A stretch of 64,000 nucleotides of DNA from DATFVJ01 sp963820395 (GCA_963820395.1 CAWGAE010000024.1:1-64000); one strand, 5' to 3'; shown: positions 35,000 to 44,907, numbered from the stretch's first letter. Numbers and translations: made by a program. Notes: generated from the sequence alone by a model not told the origin.

Positions 35000-35950
35000 G
35001 TGGCCACGCCGGTATGCGAGATGCTCGGGATTGAACGACCGATCGTCCGGGCACCCATGGCCGTCGTTCCCCGACTGGCCGCGGCGGTCTCGAATGCCGG
35101 CGCGCTCGGCATGGTGACGCTCACGTGGTCAGCAGACGCCAGAGCCGTCGTTCGTGAGACGGCGGCGCTGACCGCGCGGCCGTTCGGCGGCAACTTCGTT
35201 CTCACCGAAGATCACCACCGTCGCCTTGACCAGGCCCTTGAGGCCGGCTTGCAGATCGTCTCGTTTATCTGGGGGGATCCCAGCGGCTACATCGAGCCTG
35301 TGCACGACGCCGGGGGGGTTGTCATGCTCACGGTCGGCAGTGCCGAGGAGGCACGGCGGGCAGTCGCGTCCGGCGTGGACGTGGTCGTCGCGCAGGGCTG
35401 GGAGGCCGGCGGGCACGTGTGGGGTACCGTCGCGACACTGCCGTTGGTGCCCGCTGTGGTGGACGCGGTGGCGCCGGTGCCGGTGATTGCGGCTGGCGGG
35501 ATCGGTGACGCTCGCGGCGTCGCCGCGGTGCTCGCCTTGGGCGCCCAGGCCGCGTGGCTGGGCACGCGGTTCCTGCTGGCCGAGGAGATGCCGATCCACG
35601 AGGACTACCGGCGCCGGCTGATAACCGCGGCCGAGACCGATCCGCACTGGTACGCCAACCTGTACGAGGTCGGGTGGCCCGATTCTCCCCACCGCGCGCT
35701 CCGCAACTCAACGGCCAAGGCGTGGGAAGCCGCGGGCCGCCCCCCACCCGGCCAGCGGCCAGGAGAGGGCGACGTGATCGCGCACTTCGCCTCCGGCGAA
35801 GCAATCGTTCGTTACGAGCCAGCGCCGCCGATGACCGGGACCACCGGGGAGATCGAAGCGCTCTCGATGTGGGCCGGACAGGGCGTCGCACTCGCGAGAC
35901 AGCGACAGTCAGCGGCGGACATCGTGACCGAGCTCACCGCCCACCTGTAA
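35000..35950 (+). CDS. Nitronate monooxygenase (NPD/2-nitropropane dioxygenase type)
   Basis: 316 residues, FMN-binding TIM barrel: IERPIVRAPMAVV at the N-terminus, SNAGALGMV, VVVAQGWEAGGHVWG (catalytic His region) and IAAGGIGDARGVAAVLALGA with GTRFLLAEEM for FMN phosphate. It oxidises nitronates such as propionate-3-nitronate. GTG start with gagaggg upstream. It begins 66 bases after the IS target duplication, so the IS may have inserted in its promoter. Confidence 0.9.
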   Translation: MATPVCEMLGIERPIVRAPMAVVPRLAAAVSNAGALGMVTLTWSADARAVVRETAALTARPFGGNFVLTEDHHRRLDQALEAGLQIVSFIWGDPSGYIEPVHDAGGVVMLTVGSAEEARRAVASGVDVVVAQGWEAGGHVWGTVATLPLVPAVVDAVAPVPVIAAGGIGDARGVAAVLALGAQAAWLGTRFLLAEEMPIHEDYRRRLITAAETDPHWYANLYEVGWPDSPHRALRNSTAKAWEAAGRPPPGQRPGEGDVIAHFASGEAIVRYEPAPPMTGTTGEIEALSMWAGQGVALARQRQSAADIVTELTAHL

Positions 35951-36612
35951 CCCGGGACGGAGGCGCTCGCACCGCGGCCGCCGGCGCTTTTGTTCTCGGC
36001 CAGCAACAGGCACGTCCAAAACTGAGGTTGGTCCCTCTGTGCGGCGAAACCCGGTGTCGGCTCGACGATACCCGGAGAGCGCGCGAAGTACCGCAGCCGA
36101 TCCATGCAAGCCAGTACGCAAACCTGCGGCATAAACCAGAGCTGGCTGATATGAGTGGCGCGAGCGCTTGCTGCGCTGGAGACTCGGCGAAACGCGTAAT
36201 CGGCAGGGCGAACTCGGCGCCCGCCGGGCCGACCGAGTCAATCACGCTCCGTGATAGCCGGCACGGAACCGACGTCTGGCCGTCGTCGGCCATTCGCTGA
36301 CGGCGGCCTGCATGCATACTGCCTCGGATGTCTTCGTGATCCTGAAAGCCGGGCGGCCGACCCAGGTAGCCGTCATGGAAGAGCGTAGCCGTTGATCATC
36401 GATCCGTGCCCAGATAAATAGGCCGGTAACAGGCCCGTGCGCCAAATCCGCGCCACACCCCCGTCCGCCAAACCCGCACCACAGCCCGTGCGCCACAACG
36501 CCGCGCGTCAGACCCGCGCCCACAGTCCATGCGCCACAACCCCGCGCCACAGCTTGTGCGCTACAGCCCGCGCCACAGCCGCCGAACGGATCAAGACGAA
36601 CGCGGAACGTGA
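35951..36612. other. Intergenic without a gene; degenerate cgtgcgccaca repeats
   Basis: No coding sequence supported on either strand. Between about 36430 and 36580 a motif of the form cccgtgcgccaca/cccgcgccaca recurs eight or more times with drift, a decayed tandem array. Confidence 0.6.
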
Positions 36613-36628
36613 AGGGTCGTTCGGCCCT
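36613..36628 (+). promoter_or_regulatory. DosR/DevR-like box upstream of the nitroreductase
   Basis: AGGGTCGTTCGGCCCT is a near palindrome of the GGGxCxxxxGGCCC type that actinobacterial DosR-family regulators bind. It ends 55 bases before the ATG of an Acg-family gene, a classic DosR target in mycobacteria. Confidence 0.6.
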
Positions 36629-36683
36629 GCTAGATCAGGCCGAGCCGTGCTGTCGTTGATGTGATGCAGAGGGAGGGTCGCAG

Positions 36684-37856
36684 ATGGGGACGCCAAGCAC
36701 GAGCGTGAGGACGGGCAGTCGGCGCGATCTTGGCAACAGATTCGCCGTCCGTGCGGCCATCACGGCTCCGTCGCTGCACAATACCCAGCCGTGGTATTTC
36801 GTCAGCCGGAACGATGGGATGAGCGTGTACGCGGATTTCTCGCGCAATCTGCCTCGGACCGATCCGGGCGGACGGGAGCTTGTGATCAGTTGCGGTTCGG
36901 CGTTGTTCAACTTGCACCTGGCGATGCGGCATCTGGGATTCGTGGCCGACGTCCGCATGCTGCCCGATCCGCGCCGGCCGGACCTGCTGGCCGAAGTTCA
37001 CTGGGGGCGCCACCGCCGTCCGGATCGGTACGAGGAATTGCTGTTCGGCGCCATGACGCGGCGGCACACCCACTATGGCCCTTTCACCGGCAGGCCGCTT
37101 CCGCCCATGCTGATGGCCGAGCTTTCTGCCGCCGCCACCGCGGAGCGCGCGGCCCTCGCGGTCGTCGGTGACCCTGGCGAGCGCCGCCTGCTCGCCGAAC
37201 TGATCCGCGGTGCCGAGAAAGCCGAGTGCAGCGACGCTGCCGCCGCCGACGAACTCGCGCGCTGGGTCGTGCCCGTGTGCAACGGGCGACGTGATGGCGT
37301 GCCCGCCCGCTGCCGCCAGGCAGACGCCGTCGGTTTCGCCGACCGTGGCCTCTTCCTTGGAGACGGAAATGGAAACGGAAACGGAAAGCTATCCGTAGCC
37401 GATCTTGATCCACAGGTAACTGCCAATGTCGTCGGAACGGTCGTCCTGCTGACCACCCGCGGCGACAGGCGGCTTGACTGGCTGCTCGCCGGGCGCGCGC
37501 TCCAGCGAGTCCTGCTCCACGCGACGGCGTGCGACGTCAGCGCGGCGTTTCACACCCAGCCGCTCGAGCTGCCCAGGCCGCGGAGCAGAATCCAGGCCGA
37601 GATCGTGGCCGGCGCGCAGCCGCAGGTGCTTCTCCGCTTTGGCCACGCCAGCCATACGCAGGTCACGCCGCGGCGTCCGGTCACGGACGTACTCATCGCG
37701 CGCGAACCCAGAGCCCGCATGGCCGGGCTTGCCGGTACCGCCGGGCCTGCCGGGTCGGCGGGTAGGGCCGGGCCTGGCCGGGGGCGCGGTTCCTGGCACC
37801 GGCCAGAGCCTCTGGTAACCGATGGGGCCCATGATCGGCTGCCCCTGCGAGCCTAG
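36684..37856 (+). CDS. Acg-family putative NAD(P)H nitroreductase
   Basis: 390 residues, flavin nitroreductase-like fold: AAITAPSLHNTQPWYFV near the N-terminus, RELVISCGSALFNLHLAMRH and MTRRHTHYGPFTGRPLPP are hallmarks of the Acg group (Mycobacterium Rv2032), proteins induced in hypoxia and thought to bind or sequester FMN. An internal GNGNGNG stretch (aaacggaaacgga DNA repeat) and a Gly/Ala/Arg-rich C-terminal tail are unusual. The ATG follows agggaggg. A DosR-like box lies upstream. Confidence 0.87.
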   Translation: MGTPSTSVRTGSRRDLGNRFAVRAAITAPSLHNTQPWYFVSRNDGMSVYADFSRNLPRTDPGGRELVISCGSALFNLHLAMRHLGFVADVRMLPDPRRPDLLAEVHWGRHRRPDRYEELLFGAMTRRHTHYGPFTGRPLPPMLMAELSAAATAERAALAVVGDPGERRLLAELIRGAEKAECSDAAAADELARWVVPVCNGRRDGVPARCRQADAVGFADRGLFLGDGNGNGNGKLSVADLDPQVTANVVGTVVLLTTRGDRRLDWLLAGRALQRVLLHATACDVSAAFHTQPLELPRPRSRIQAEIVAGAQPQVLLRFGHASHTQVTPRRPVTDVLIAREPRARMAGLAGTAGPAGSAGRAGPGRGRGSWHRPEPLVTDGAHDRLPLRA

Positions 37857-37960
37857 GTGACCGGGCGCAAGCTGCGACGCTCATTCAGACGCTCTTTCAA
37901 TTGTGAAACAGCCCGCTGCGAGCAAGATCGACGCTGTCGGCTGCTGCGAGATGACCACGC

Positions 37961-38372
37961 TCAGATGGCACAGATCACGGCCATTAAACCGCTAATCAGC
38001 AGGTTAGTTTCTGGCAAGCCCTGCCCGCCCGCTGCTCGGCGCGATCCGCCGGGGCCGCCCGGATCGGCAAGCGCGGCCATCAGCTCCGCGAGCGCGGTCA
38101 GCCGGTGCGCGCTCACCACCGCGTCGCAGTACGGCCAGGCCGCCGCCATCCCCCCGACCTCCGGCCGGTACCTTGGGCTCTGGGTCCGAGGGTTCGCCCA
38201 GACGATGCGGTGGGCGACCCGGGAAAGCCGCGCCATCTGCTCGCCGAGCAGGGCCGGATCCCCCGTCTCCCAGCCATCGGAGATGATCAGCACGACGGCA
38301 CCCCTGGCCAGGCCGCGGCAGCCGTACAGGTCGTTGAACTCCTTGAGCGCGGCGCCGATGCGGGTACCGCCG
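37961..38372 (-). pseudogene. CoxE-like VWA protein, C-terminal remnant
   Basis: GTRIGAALKEFNDLYGCRGL, ARGAVVLIISDGWETGDPAL, MARLSRVAHRIVWANP and GGMAAAWPYCDAVVSAHRL match the end of the VWA-domain protein CoxE of CO dehydrogenase maturation. It is read in the same frame as the MFS remnant upstream (702-codon chimeric frame), with the N-terminal two thirds of CoxE absent. Confidence 0.75.
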
Positions 38373-38446
38373 GGACCAGTCGGGCGCCGCCCGGCCCGCC
38401 CGCTCGAGCCCGGACACCGGGCGGGTCGCCGCGATCGGCACGCGCA

Positions 38447-38659
38447 AGGCGGCGCTGCAGCTCGCGTCCAGGTGCCCCTCCACCCCGTCAGGAAGCTCCA
38501 GGCTGGAATGCGCGGCGAACGCGACCTCCTGGATGGTCTTGCCCTGGTCCGGGTCGCCGCAGACAAACCAGCGGCCCTGCTGCCAATCCAGGTCGTCGGG
38601 TGCGACCTCCAGCATCGCCGACGCGACGATGCGGGCACGCTCACGCACCTTGCGGGCCA
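38447..38659 (-). pseudogene. CO dehydrogenase large subunit (CoxL) internal fragment
   Basis: In a frame different from its neighbours: KVRERARIVASAMLEVAPDD, LDWQQGRWFVCGDP and DQGKTIQEVAFAAHSSLELP, GVEGHLDASC. This is from the second half of the molybdenum hydroxylase large subunit of form-I-like CO dehydrogenases. About 70 of about 800 residues remain. Its order before coxE on the same strand matches a collapsed cox operon. Confidence 0.75.
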
Positions 38660-38699
38660 CCACCGCGGTGGCGGCGCCGGCCCGTGGGGATGCGGCCGG

Positions 38700-40069
38700 T
38701 TGCCGGTGTCCTCGGCGTGGTAGCGGGTGAGCAGTTCCTCCTCCTGCCGCTTCTTGGGGAACCCGAAGAAGACGAGCGCCATGCCGAGCAGGACCGCGAC
38801 GATGCCGGCCGTGTAAGCCCACTGGCCGCCCGCCAGAACCGACGCCTTCGCTCCGGCTGTGATCTGCGTGGCGTACTGCGGGTACTGCTTGGCGACTTCG
38901 GCGGCGCTCGCGAACGATTTCGTCAGCTCGTTCTGAACGTTGCCGGTGATCTGCTGCTTGTGCGGCGCGGTGGCGATCGAAGCCGCGACTGCCGCAGCGT
39001 ATCCCGCCGCCAGCAGCGCACCGAAGATCGACTGCATGATCGCGCCGCCTAGGTCGCGTTGCAGGTCGGCGGTGCCCGACGCCATCCCGGCCCGCCGGAC
39101 CGGAACAGACGCGGTCAGCGAATGGGAGGCGGGGGTACCGGCGAAACCGACCCCGATCCCGATCAGCGCGTAAGCCAGGCCGACCCGCCAGAACGGGATG
39201 TCCTGCTTCCACAGCAGGAGCATCGCGGCGAAGCCGAGCAGGCAGAACGCGTAGCCGACGAGGAGGGTGAGCCGGGCACCGCGGGCATTCACCAGCCTGG
39301 CCGACTGCGGCGCGACAAACACCATGAACACGGCCATCGGCATGATCGCGAGCCCGGCGTCCAGCGTTGAGTAGCCGAGGACGTTCTGCAGGAACTGCTG
39401 GCCCACGAACATCGCGCCCATCAGCCCGCCGAACACGATGATCCCCGCGGATCCCGCCACCCAGAAGATTCGGCGGCCGGCGACGTGCAGGTCATATAGC
39501 GGATTGCGCGCCGTGCGCTGCCGGATGACGAAGGCGGCGGCCGAGGCGACTGTGATAATCGCGAGCCAGCTGGCCAGGGCGCTCTCGCCAGGGACAGGCG
39601 CGAAGTTGATCGCCAGCACAAGCACCGCCACCAGCAGCATGGACAGGACGCCGCCAAGGTTGTCGACGGGATCGGTCGTCTCGTTGAGGTGGGCGGGCAC
39701 GAAGGCGAGCGCCATCAGCAGGGCCACCACCGCGAGCGGCAAGGTGATCAAGAACACCGAGCCCCACCAGAAGTGCAACAGCAATGCCCCGGCGATCAGC
39801 GGGCCGAGCACGGAGATGGCGCCGCCGAGACCCGACCACATGGCGATCGACCGCGTGCGCGCCGGCCCGGACCACAGGGCCGTGATCACGGCGAGCGTTG
39901 TCGGGTAGGCCATGCCCGCAGAGAGCCCGCCGAGAACGCGGGCGGCGACAAGCACGCCGTCGGTAGGCGCGCAGGCGGCGAGCAGCGTCGCCGATGGCAG
40001 CCCGCCTGGGCGCGGGTACGGCGCCAACGGGAACTCCGCATCCGCACCGCCGTTAAGGTGCCCTGGCAA
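38700..40069 (-). pseudogene. MFS (DHA2-type) drug transporter, 5' truncated
   Basis: Ten or more helices are visible: VLVAARVLGGLSAGMAYPTT, WSGLGGAISVLGPLIAGALL, VFLITLPLAVVALLMAL and so on to GIVAVLLGMALVFFGFPKKR. The first two helices with the GxxxDRxGRR loop are missing; the frame opens with unrelated sequence (MPGHLNGGADAEF). Its end EEELLTRYHAEDTG runs straight into cox remnants without a stop. Probably non-functional. Confidence 0.75.
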
Positions 40070-40234
40070 TAGCCTTTCCTGGCGCGCGAGCGGTCAGCGA
40101 CGACCGGTGGGTTATCACCCCGATCAGGTGAGGCATTATGGCGCTGGCCGCAAGACGATTCTTGTTGCCCTCTAACCTTGCCCTCAAGCACCTGCACCGG
40201 GCAGTTGGGGCCGGGGCAGGAAGGAATCTTGAAC

Positions 40235-40357
40235 GTGCGTCGGGTGCTCACCGCCCGGGCCGCTGCGGTGGTTGCCGCTTGCGCCGCCCGGATCTGGCTG
40301 GCTGCGGCTGGCCTGCGGGCCGGCCGGCGGGCGGCGGGCGGCGGTGAGCGCCGGTGA
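40235..40357 (+). CDS. Small ORF overlapping the ClC start (40 aa)
   Basis: GTG at 40235 with aggaagg ten bases upstream opens MRRVLTARAAAVVAACAARI, then Ala/Gly/Arg-rich sequence, and stops at 40355-40357 in the gtga overlap with the channel gene. It may be a coupling leader rather than a functional protein. Confidence 0.25.
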   Translation: MRRVLTARAAAVVAACAARIWLAAAGLRAGRRAAGGGERR

Positions 40358-41718
40358 GCGCCCCCGATCCCGTTGCGCTGCTGCGCAGCCGGGGGTACGT
40401 GGCGCTGCTGGTGCTTGCCGCGATCATTGGGGTACCGGTGTCGGCAGTGGCCTACGGCTTCCTCAAGCTGGTCGATGTCCTGCAGAAATGGATCTTCACC
40501 GAGCTGCCCGCCGAACTGGGCTTCCATGGGGAACCGCCCTGGTGGCCGCTGCTGCCTCTTGCGGTGGCCGGCGTGCTGGTCGCGCTGGCTATCCGGTACC
40601 TGCCCGGCACCGGGGGCCATTCGCCGGCCGATGGCTTCAAGGCGGGTGGCGCGCCCACGCCGGCCGAGCTGCCCGGCGTCATTCTCGCCGCCCTGGCGAC
40701 ACTCAGCCTCGGCGTGGTGCTCGGGCCCGAGGCCCCGCTGATCGCGATCGGCGGCGGGCTCGGCGTGCTGGCCGTGCGTTTCGCCAAACGCGACGCGCCG
40801 CCCAGGACGGCAGCGGTCCTGGGCGCGGCGGGCAGCTTCGCGGCCATCAGCACGCTGTTCGGGTCACCCATTCTGGGCGCGTTCCTGCTGATGGAGGCCA
40901 CCGGGCTAGGCGGTGCGACGATGGAGCTGGTGCTGCTGCCCGGCCTGCTCGCGGCCGGCGTGGGCACGCTGGTTTTCATCGGCCTGAACGCCTGGACCGG
41001 CTGGGGAACGTTCTCCCTGGCGATTCCGGGCCTGCCCCCGTTCAGCCGGCCCGACTCCGCCGAATTCGGCTGGGCGCTGGTGATCGGCGTGGCGGCCGCC
41101 TTCCTCGCCGTCGGCATCCACCAGCTCGCCGTGTTCCTGCGGCCGCACGTCGAGCGGCGGATGGTGCTACTCATGCCGGTGGTGGGCCTGGCCGTCGCGG
41201 GGCTTGCGATCGCGTTCGAGGAAGGCACCGGCAAGAGCTCCTCGCTCGTATTGTTCTCCGGGCAATCGGCGCTCGGCCCGCTCGTCACCCACGCCTCCAG
41301 CTTCACCGTGGGGGCACTGGTGCTGCTGCTCGTCTGCAAGGGGCTCGCCTACGGCGGCTCGCTGAGCAGCTTCCGCGGCGGGCCCGTGTTCCCGTCGCTG
41401 TTCCTGGGCGCGGCGGGCGGGATGGCACTGTCCCACCTGCCCGGGCTGCCGCTCGTCGCCGGGGTGGCGATAGGCATGGGGGCGATGTGCGCGGCGATGC
41501 TCAAGCTGCCGATGACCTCAGTGCTGCTGGCCACCCTGCTGCTGCTGTCGGACGGGCTCGCGGTGATGCCACTCGTGATCGTCGCGGTCGTGGTCGCGTA
41601 CGTGCTCTCCTTCCGGCTCACGCCCGCCCCGGCCACTGCCCCGGCCGCGGCGGCCGCCCAGCCCGCCACGCAGACCCCGGCCCGGCCTGCGGCGTCGGGG
41701 AACGGAGAAGCCAGGTAA
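40354..41718 (+). CDS. ClC-family chloride channel/antiporter
   Basis: 454 residues with about ten membrane segments. The ClC filter regions appear as LGVVLGPEAPLIAIGGGLG (normally GxEGP), STLFGSPILGAFLLMEATGL and GLAYGGSLSSFRGGPVFPSL. The usual first filter motif GSGIP is replaced by GTGGHSPADGF, and EGP by EAP, so this belongs to a divergent actinobacterial branch. Pro/Ala-rich C-terminal tail. GTG start. Anion transport across the cytoplasmic membrane is expected. Confidence 0.88.
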   Translation: MSAPDPVALLRSRGYVALLVLAAIIGVPVSAVAYGFLKLVDVLQKWIFTELPAELGFHGEPPWWPLLPLAVAGVLVALAIRYLPGTGGHSPADGFKAGGAPTPAELPGVILAALATLSLGVVLGPEAPLIAIGGGLGVLAVRFAKRDAPPRTAAVLGAAGSFAAISTLFGSPILGAFLLMEATGLGGATMELVLLPGLLAAGVGTLVFIGLNAWTGWGTFSLAIPGLPPFSRPDSAEFGWALVIGVAAAFLAVGIHQLAVFLRPHVERRMVLLMPVVGLAVAGLAIAFEEGTGKSSSLVLFSGQSALGPLVTHASSFTVGALVLLLVCKGLAYGGSLSSFRGGPVFPSLFLGAAGGMALSHLPGLPLVAGVAIGMGAMCAAMLKLPMTSVLLATLLLLSDGLAVMPLVIVAVVVAYVLSFRLTPAPATAPAAAAAQPATQTPARPAASGNGEAR

Positions 41719-41844
41719 CGTACACCGCCCCCGCCTCACCCGCCACGGGTGAAGCGCTGGTGCCGGGCCCTCGAGACCAGGCAGCTCGTTCAGCGGGACA
41801 CGACCGAACATGGAGGGGTCGAGTGCGATCTTCATTGGGTAGCC

Positions 41845-42864
41845 TCACCGCGCCTTCGCGTAGAAGTCGGGGCGTTCGCGCAGGGACACCGTGGCGCGGC
41901 GGCCGGTCCGCAGCGCCTCGAGACAGCTTTCCGCAACGACCGTAGCCGCATAGCCGTCCCAGCAGCCCGGACCGGTCGATGTTCCGGCGGCAACCGCCTT
42001 CAGCCAGTCCTGCAATTCCGCGTCGAAAGCACCGCCAAACCTCTCCCGCCAATCGGCCGGAACGTGGCCGCAGCGCCGGCCGCCCTGTGTCACCACCGCG
42101 CCGTCGACGTCCCCGAGGGCCACGGTTCCGCTCTCGCAGACGATTTCGCCGCGGATGTCGTAGCCGTAAGTCGCGTTGACAAACACCTCGACGTCGACGA
42201 GAACGCCGCTGGCCATCTCAAGCAGCACGGTCAGCGGATCGTGCAGATCGGTGCTGGCCTTGCTGCTGCGACGGGGCTTCAAGATGCCGGCCGCCACGAC
42301 TTCCTCGTCGAACAGCCACCGCACGAGGTCGATCTCGTGCACCGCCGAGTCGCTGACCATCATCTCAGTCGTAAAGCCGTACGGCGGCACCGATGGATTG
42401 CGGTGCGCGCAGTGCATCAGCAGCGGGGCACCGATCCCGCCATCGTCCAGCGCGGCCTTGAGTGCGTGGTAGCCGGCGTCGTAGCGGCGCATGAAACCGA
42501 CCTGGACCAGCCGCCGGCCGCTCGTCACCTCCGCGTCGACGATCCGCAGGCACGCCTCCTCCGTCGTCGCAAGCGGTTTCTCGCAGAAGACCGGCTTGCC
42601 GGCCTCGATCGCCGCGAGGACGTGCCCCTCGTGCGTGGGACCCCACGACGTGACGAGAACCGCGTCCACGCCGCTGTCGCCGATGAGGTCGACACCCGTC
42701 GGATGCAACTTGGCGCCAGGCAAGCCGGAGGCTACCCGCCCGGCGCGGGCCGCGTCGACGTCGGCAACCGCGACGACCGCCCCCCCGGACAGGACCTCGG
42801 TAATCCGCCGGATGTGGTCCTGGCCGATCATGCCAACGCCGATGACACCAACCCGAACGGTCAT
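41845..42864 (-). CDS. iolG: Gfo/Idh/MocA oxidoreductase, inositol 2-dehydrogenase type
   Basis: 339 residues: Rossmann fold with GVIGVGMIGQDHIRRI, the catalytic EKPLATT, and the DSAVHEIDLVRWLF substrate-side helix. IolG oxidises myo-inositol to scyllo-inosose with NAD+. Its ATG overlaps the end of the TIM-barrel gene (atga). Last gene of the inositol operon. Substrate inferred from context. Confidence 0.88.
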   Translation of the reverse strand: MTVRVGVIGVGMIGQDHIRRITEVLSGGAVVAVADVDAARAGRVASGLPGAKLHPTGVDLIGDSGVDAVLVTSWGPTHEGHVLAAIEAGKPVFCEKPLATTEEACLRIVDAEVTSGRRLVQVGFMRRYDAGYHALKAALDDGGIGAPLLMHCAHRNPSVPPYGFTTEMMVSDSAVHEIDLVRWLFDEEVVAAGILKPRRSSKASTDLHDPLTVLLEMASGVLVDVEVFVNATYGYDIRGEIVCESGTVALGDVDGAVVTQGGRRCGHVPADWRERFGGAFDAELQDWLKAVAAGTSTGPGCWDGYAATVVAESCLEALRTGRRATVSLRERPDFYAKAR

Positions 42865-43832
42865 CGCCGCCCACCTCCGGTTCTGTCAGGCTGGCCGATT
42901 CCCACGCTGCGTAGGTAGTTGTACGTGCGCCGCGCGATCGGCTTCGGCAGATCGAAGTCGACCGGGTACATGTCCTGTTCAACGACGACGAACAGGTCCG
43001 CGCCGAGGGCAAGCAGCGCCTCGGTGACCGCCTCGATATCGGGCACTCCCGTGGGCGGCTCACAGCTCGCGCCCATGGCGACGGCCCGCCCGAACGCGAG
43101 GTCGTCGCGTTCGGCGATCTCGACTATCGCCGGGTTCATCTGCTTGATGTGCACGTATCCGATGCGGTCGGGGTAGCCGCGGATGATGGCCAGGTTGTCC
43201 GCGCGCCGGTAGGCCAGGTGCCCGGTATCCAGGCACAGCGATACGTAGCGGGGATCGGTCTCGTCGAGGAACCGCTGCGCCTGCTCCTGGGTCTCGACGT
43301 GGCTGTCCGCGTGCGGGTGATATTGCAGCCTGAGGCCGTACTCCTCAGACACCACCTTCCCCAGATCGTTCGCCGCGCGGATGAGCGTCTGCCAGGCATC
43401 GCCGTCGAGTTCCGCCGGCTCGAGGTAAGCGCCCGTCTTGTCGTCGCGGTAGCCGGGCACCGGCACGAAGATCACGTTCTTCGCGCCCACGGCGGCGGTC
43501 AGTTCGGCTACCTTGCGGGTGGCGGAGACGATGTCCGGCCATTCGGCGGCGCGGTGCAGGCCGCTCTGCCCGTGCATGGTGCCGCCGGCCGCCTTGAGCC
43601 CGCGCCCGCCCAGCTCCTCGGTCAGCTGCGCCGGGTCTGTGGGCAGGTAGCCGTACGGCCCGAGCTCCAGCCACTCGTAGCCCACGTCGGCGACCTCGTC
43701 GAGGAAGCGCTGCCATGGTGTCTGCAGCGGGTCGTCGGCGAACCACACCCCCCAGGAGTCAGGGCAGCTGCCAAGCCTGAGCTGTGCGGTGCCCAGCCGC
43801 GTCGAGGTGGCCCCCGAGCCGATCGCGCTCAT
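42861..43832 (-). CDS. TIM-barrel sugar isomerase, inosose dehydratase (IolE) type
   Basis: 323 residues, AP-endonuclease-2 fold: GSCPDSWGVWFADDP at the start, LQYHPHADSHVET, SLCLDTGHLAYRRADN (metal-binding Asp/His) and VVVEQDMYPVDFDLPKPIAR with a metal-binding Glu. Within an iol operon this most likely dehydrates or isomerises inosose (IolE or IolI/H); the two cannot be told apart by eye. Overlaps iolG by four bases. Confidence 0.82.
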   Translation of the reverse strand: MSAIGSGATSTRLGTAQLRLGSCPDSWGVWFADDPLQTPWQRFLDEVADVGYEWLELGPYGYLPTDPAQLTEELGGRGLKAAGGTMHGQSGLHRAAEWPDIVSATRKVAELTAAVGAKNVIFVPVPGYRDDKTGAYLEPAELDGDAWQTLIRAANDLGKVVSEEYGLRLQYHPHADSHVETQEQAQRFLDETDPRYVSLCLDTGHLAYRRADNLAIIRGYPDRIGYVHIKQMNPAIVEIAERDDLAFGRAVAMGASCEPPTGVPDIEAVTEALLALGADLFVVVEQDMYPVDFDLPKPIARRTYNYLRSVGIGQPDRTGGGRR

Positions 43833-43907
43833 CAGAAAGAGAGTCCTTCCTACATCGTCGTGACCTGGTGCGTTACGTAACGCGCACCGGCGGGCTGGTG
43901 CGTGGTG

Positions 43908-44780
43908 TCAGGCACCACCGGTGGGCTGCCCGGGAAGGCCGAGCTCGTCTGCCTCTTCCTCCATTACCCGGGCAACTTTGGCGGCGGCGCCACCGGCGCG
44001 CTCGAGTTCGTGACTGAGCTGCTCAAGCTCGCCGCCGCCAGCCATCAGCCCGGTGAGCTCGTCACGGGTGACCTGGCTTTGCTGGTAGTAGCCGATGCTC
44101 TTGCCGCGGTAAAGCAGAAGGAAACGGTCACCCACCGGGTATGCGTGGTGCGGATTGTGCGTGATGAAGATGACCCCGAGGCCGCGCTCCCTGGCCTGGA
44201 TGATGTACTTCAGCACGACACCGGACTGCTTGACACCGAGCGCGGCCGTGGGCTCGTCGAGGATGAGCACTTTCGCGCCGAAGCACACGGCGCGGGAGAT
44301 CGCCGCGCACTGCCGCTCGCCACCGGAAAGGGTCCCGATCGGCTGATCGACATCCCGCAGGTCGATGCCCATATCGAGCAGCTCGGCCTTGCAGGTTCTC
44401 TTCATGAAGGCGATGTCCATCCGCGGTCCCTTGTGCACCTCGTTGCCGAGGAAGAAGTTACGCCACACCGGCATCAGCGGGACGACGGCAAGATCCTGAT
44501 ACACCGTCGCGATACCGCGCTGGAGGGCTTCACGCGGAGAGCTGAAGTGCACCTCGGTGCCGTCAACCTCATAGGTACCCACGCTCGGCTGGTGCAGTCC
44601 AGAAATGATCTTGATGAGGGTTGACTTACCCGCGCCGTTGTCGCCCAGGACGCAGGTGACCTCGCCGGCGCCGACATCCAGTGATACGTCGGACAGCGCG
44701 ATGATGCTGTCGTAATGCTTGCCGGCCCTGGTGAGCCGGACCAGCGGGACAGCTGTCTTCTTTTCAAGCGTGCTTGTCAT
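43908..44780 (-). CDS. Sugar ABC transporter ATP-binding protein (inositol context)
   Basis: 290 residues, single ABC domain of the FrcA/IatA ribose-inositol type: Walker A GDNGAGKST, IATVYQDLAVVP Q-loop, LSGGERQCAAISRAV signature, VLILDEPTAALG Walker B and the His switch FITHNPHHAYPVG. The ATG at 44778-44780 overlaps the stop of the permease remnant, as expected for permease-ATPase order. Without an intact permease or binding protein here it may be stranded. Confidence 0.85.
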   Translation of the reverse strand: MTSTLEKKTAVPLVRLTRAGKHYDSIIALSDVSLDVGAGEVTCVLGDNGAGKSTLIKIISGLHQPSVGTYEVDGTEVHFSSPREALQRGIATVYQDLAVVPLMPVWRNFFLGNEVHKGPRMDIAFMKRTCKAELLDMGIDLRDVDQPIGTLSGGERQCAAISRAVCFGAKVLILDEPTAALGVKQSGVVLKYIIQARERGLGVIFITHNPHHAYPVGDRFLLLYRGKSIGYYQQSQVTRDELTGLMAGGGELEQLSHELERAGGAAAKVARVMEEEADELGLPGQPTGGA

Positions 44781-44887
44781 CTCGATGCCTCCGCACGATG
44801 ACGGATGAAGGTGTTCAGCAGAATGGCGCCGAGAAGCAGCGCGCCGACGAAGAACATGAACCAGTCGTTGAAACCGGCGTTGAACAT
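44777..44887 (-). pseudogene. Sugar ABC permease, last 36 residues only
   Basis: MFNAGFNDWFMFFVGALLLG followed by AILLNTFIRHRAEASR and a stop overlapping the ATPase start. This is the terminal helix and tail of a ribose/inositol-type permease (normally about 330 residues). The rest and any binding protein gene are deleted, and mmsA begins 20 bases further upstream. Confidence 0.7.
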
Positions 44888-44907
44888 TCTCCGGCGGGCC
44901 GGCCTGG

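Noticed and set aside
35951..36420. Minus-strand frames near 35934-36317
   Set aside because: No ribosome binding site, no family pattern and the composition of random GC-rich sequence.
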